From positions 1,488,001 through 1,552,000 of the forward strand of contig QANY01002371.1 in assembly GCA_003255025.1 (NCBI GenBank): DNA of 64,000 nt. The letters run 5' to 3'. Below are positions 60,998 through 64,000 of the stretch, piece after piece. The first letter of the stretch is position 1. Each line of letters opens with the position of its first letter. Position numbers and translations under genes: made by a program. This DNA comes from Datisca glomerata. Its lineage: Eukaryota; Streptophyta; Magnoliopsida; Cucurbitales; Datiscaceae. The notes beneath the pieces were generated by a model. The model ran no database searches and was not told the DNA's origin. It saw only the letters and a list, made by a program, of their open reading frames with translations.

Positions 60998-61497
60998 TGA
61001 GATTCAAAATCCTTTCGGTGTAAACCGTATCTCGATAAAATCCAAGATCTCATATTGAACACATCAAGAATCAAAACAATTATAGAGCAGAAGCGTATCT
61101 GAATCCATGACGATAGATTGTTGTTTAGAGCCGAACGGTTGGCCTTTCAGATCTACACGATTATCTATCTGAGAGTCCCATTTGATAAAACTTCTCAGTT
61201 TTCTCTCTAACGATGGAATATTAGGGAGAATATAATGGTTTTTCGTTACCATGTGACCTGAGGAGCATAATCACTTATAGATAATTCATCTTTTAGTATT
61301 TCTATTTTAACACATCATAAAATAGAAATTACCTTTAAATCTCTACACATTGAAATATCCACAACCTATCAGATACATTAAAACTCTAATTATCCAAACC
61401 TTAGTAGATCACTTTTGATTGAGTTTAATTTTATTTGACAATCTGCAACATATAATTATTTTACACATAAATCCAATGTTAGATTAAGGATCCAACA
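60998..61497 (-). mobile_element. Copia 3' LTR, 500 bp
   Basis: Plus strand begins 'tgagattcaaaat' and ends 'ggatccaaca', i.e. TGTTGGATCC...TCTCA on the minus strand, with canonical TG and CA ends. It adjoins a polypurine tract. The left flank is LINE sequence. The other LTR is not in the window, so the target duplication (flank 'aaata') cannot be confirmed. Confidence 0.85.
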
Positions 61498-61508
61498 ATC
61501 TCCCACTT
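61498..61508 (-). other. Copia polypurine tract
   Basis: The minus strand reads 'aagtgggagat' directly before the LTR start TGTTGG, the usual arrangement in plant Copia elements. Confidence 0.88.
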
Positions 61509-61939
61509 GAACTATGTGTCAAACCTTATAATTATGTTTTGCCAAAAATAATTGAACGCGTTCAACTTTGCTGTCATTACCGAAATGTATCTATAACCAA
61601 TCCGATCCATCAATCATACTGACATTGGATCAAAGCGGCCTCTATTACATCAATCGTAACTCAACTCATCAATGGTCACGTATATCAATACAACTGAATG
61701 ACATGTATTATGATGTGGATGTGTAGCATGAAAATTTCATATAATGTGATCTTAACATGCCTATTTCCAACTGGTCCTCCGTAAATCTTAGTGAGATCAA
61801 ACCATACATAAATCAGAGTGTGAATACCAAGAACTTTATTTCTGCAGAAAATAACCTTAAAATATCCATAAACCAAAATAACTGAAAAATATGTCTACAT
61901 GAAAAAAAAGAGCATCTAAAAATAAAATACAAACTCCCA

Positions 61940-63248
61940 CTAGAACTGAATTTCCTCAACTGATATGACAGTCATGTGAGTAGTGTGCTCATGAAACACA
62001 TTGGGTGGCAATCTCTTGGTAAGCGGATCCACACTCATGGAGTTTGTTCCGATGTGCTTTATAGACAACTGTCCACTCTGAACTCTTTCTTTAACAACCA
62101 GGAACTTGATGTCTATGAACTTTGACTTTGTCGAGCTCATGTTGTTATTAGAATAAAGAACTGCTGATTTATTATCACAAAATATCTTTAGTGGTCTCTG
62201 AATACTGTCCACTATGTGCAACCCCGTGACAAAATTTCGCAACCATATTTCATGATTGGACGCCTCATAATATGATATGAACTCTACTACCATGGTAGAA
62301 GAGGCTATAAGAGACTGTTTATCACTATTTCAGGAGACATCACCTCCAGCAAGCAGAAAAATATAGCCCGACGTAGATTCCATACTATTTTGGCATCCAG
62401 CAAATTCAGAGTCAGTATATCCAACGATCTCAATCTGATCTAACCTCCAAAACGTGAGCAAGTAATCTTTCGTTCTCTGTAAGTACCGCAATACCCGTTT
62501 AGCTGCTTTCCAAAGGTCTATTCCTGGATTGCTTAAGTATCTTCCCAACATCCCAGTCACGTACGCAATATCAGAACGTGTACAAACTTGAGCATACATT
62601 AGACTCCCCACTACCGAGGCAAAGGGAATCTTCTGCATTTATTTTTCCTCAAAATCATTTTTAGGTCACTGATTGAGACCAAAATTATCTCCCTTAGCTA
62701 CAAGGGTATCACCTGGTTTACAGTCTTACATGTCATATCTTTTAATGACCTTTTCAATATAGCTCTTTTGTGATAATTCTAGAATACCCTGAGAACCATC
62801 TCGGTGTATTTAGATTCCTAATATAAAAGAGGCTTCACCAAGATCTTTCATCTAAAAATTTTTAGTTAGAAATCTCTTGGTGTCGTGCAATAAGTCTATA
62901 TTGTTGCTGGCAAGCAAAATGCCATCCACATATAAAACCATAAAAACATGTTCGCTCCCACAAAACTTATGGTATATACAATCATCGACTAAATTCATCT
63001 CAAAACTGAACGAGATGATCACTTGATGAAATTTGAAATATCATTGCTGAGATGCCTGCTTGAGTTCATAGATGGATTTCTGAAGTTTGCAAACCATATT
63101 CTTTGGGTCTCCTGACACAAAATTTTCTGGTTGCACCATATATATCGTCTCTTCAATGTGACCATTGAGAAACGTTGTCTTTACATCCATCTGATGCAAC
63201 TCAAGATTGAAATGTGCTACTAATGCCATTATAATCCTAAAGAAGTCT
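61940..63248 (-). pseudogene. Copia RT/RNase H remnant, 5' truncated
   Basis: On the minus strand: RT start 63,240-63,041 (RIIMALVAHFNLELHQMDVK, FLNGHIEETIYMVQPENFV, LQKSIYELKQASQQ). The RT middle at 63,040-62,660 has the active site as YVDG instead of YVDD and stops in NF-stop-MKDLGEASFILG. RNase H is at 62,638-61,940 (SVVGSLMYAQVCTRSDIAYV, VLRYLQRTKDYLLTFWR, DNKSAVLYSNNNMSSTKSKF, KHIGTNSMSVDPLTKRLPPN). Gag, protease and integrase are missing because the element is cut at about 63,248, where a MULE transposase fragment begins. Confidence 0.92.
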
Positions 63249-63556
63249 GTCGGATATAAACACCGTCTTCCGGATCACCGATTACATCGTGAAGTTTACG
63301 GAAGAACCATTCTCATTAATCATTATTTTCTGAATCTACAATTCCAAATGTAATGGGATATACTTGGTTGTTCTCATCCTTTGCTGTTGCAACAAATAGT
63401 ACTCATTTGTATTTGGATTTTAAGGCAATTACGTCAACAGCAATGACATGCCATATACAGCTAAAAAATTCACGAATAGAGGGTTCAAGATCCATGCAAA
63501 AATATTTAAAATGATCATGCTCATCAGTCTCTATGTGTGTTGTTGTCCCTGAAAAA
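63249..63556 (-). pseudogene. MULE (Mutator-like) transposase fragment
   Basis: The minus strand has an AG acceptor-like 'atatttttcag' near 63,556, then HIETDEHDHFKYFCMDLEPS, a CIWHVIAVDVIALKSKYK segment holding the first catalytic Asp region (IAVD), a stop, and VLFVATAKDENNQVYPITFG, IVDSENND, W-F-F-R-K-L-H-D-V-I-G-D. This matches the plant MULE transposase core. It ends at the Copia junction before the second catalytic Asp. Confidence 0.85.
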
Positions 63557-63599
63557 TATTTAATATTATTGTATTAAAATCGACAGAGTACATAGTGTA

Positions 63600-63700
63600 T
63601 AGGAAGCGTACACGAGGTCTGTGTAACCATCATGTAGACTGTACGAGGTTAGTGTAGGCATTGTGTAGACTACACGAGATCCATGTAATCCATGCCATTC
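63600..63700 (+). repeat. ~31-bp minisatellite, three units
   Basis: Diverged units of the form 'gtagactgtacgaggtta-' plus 'gtgta-gcat-t' recur at about 63,606, 63,638 and 63,669. Non-coding. The sequence from 63,700 to 64,000 holds nothing recognisable. Confidence 0.7.
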
Positions 63701-64000
63701 TTCGTAGTATACCTAACAATTGAGAGGTGTAGTTGCAATAGCACCAGTTTTTATATGTCTATTGGCTCTACCTTTTTTTTTAAAGTAAGTCAGAAAAGTC
63801 AGAAAAATTAAGTAATTAACTAAAATTTTAACCCATCAATCGTATATTTGGATTGTACCAAGAAAGCAAAAAATCAAACTACAAAGATATAGGTTGATAC
63901 ATATAACTACCTTTTATGTTAGATTGTTGAGTTGAGTCATAGTTTATGGAAAAGAAAATGTAGTTTTTTTAAATATATATATAACATACGGTCGGTCCGG

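Overview
This window looks like a gene-poor, transposon-rich stretch of a flowering-plant nuclear genome. It has AT-rich spacers, several plant Copia remnants, CACTA, hAT, Mutator-like and LINE fragments, an insertion of plant mitochondrial DNA, and one well-preserved plant-type gene with many GT-AG introns. The species cannot be named from the sequence alone.

Left part (1-9.2 kb): a broken Copia polymerase lies between two partial copies of a long LTR-like repeat, with short inverted copies of another repeat on both sides, followed by about 4 kb of AT-rich, gene-free DNA. From 9.2 to 17.1 kb there is a decayed cluster: a Ulp1/C48 cysteine-protease-like gene (+), the C-terminal half of a FAR1/MULE-type SWIM zinc-finger transposase (-) and a plant-mobile-domain protein (-). 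A 120-bp satellite array is embedded in it. At 18.0-19.5 kb there is a striking 21-bp satellite whose blocks alternate in orientation.

Middle part (20-36 kb): a decayed LEUNIG/LEUNIG_HOMOLOG-type WD40 gene fragment (-) carries a Copia fragment and a fold-back rearrangement. Then comes a CACTA transposon with a recognisable CACTACAAGAAAA end and TNP2-type coding remains, into which a hAT-type non-autonomous element (perfect 8-bp target duplication) has inserted. A third copy of the LTR-like repeat, a 33-bp minisatellite and a Gypsy-type LTR-like piece follow.

Right part: an old Copia element in reverse orientation (34.9-40.8 kb) appears to have received about 10.4 kb of mitochondrial DNA (about 40.8-51.2 kb, with an atp6 pseudogene) inside its 5' LTR. 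The single gene that looks functional lies at 53,071-59,470 (+). Its 18 exons join into an uninterrupted 996-codon frame encoding a nuclear PHD-finger/GNAT-acyltransferase protein of the IDM1/At2g36720-like family. The window ends with a LINE start, a Copia element whose 500-bp 3' LTR cuts that LINE, and a MULE transposase piece fused to the truncated Copia.

The genes do not form a pathway. The layout is one chromatin-regulator gene beside a nest of decayed mobile elements. I found no clearly new functional system; the most unusual structures are the alternating satellite, the protease/FAR1/PMD cluster, and the mitochondrial insertion whose target site can be read from its sister LTR.
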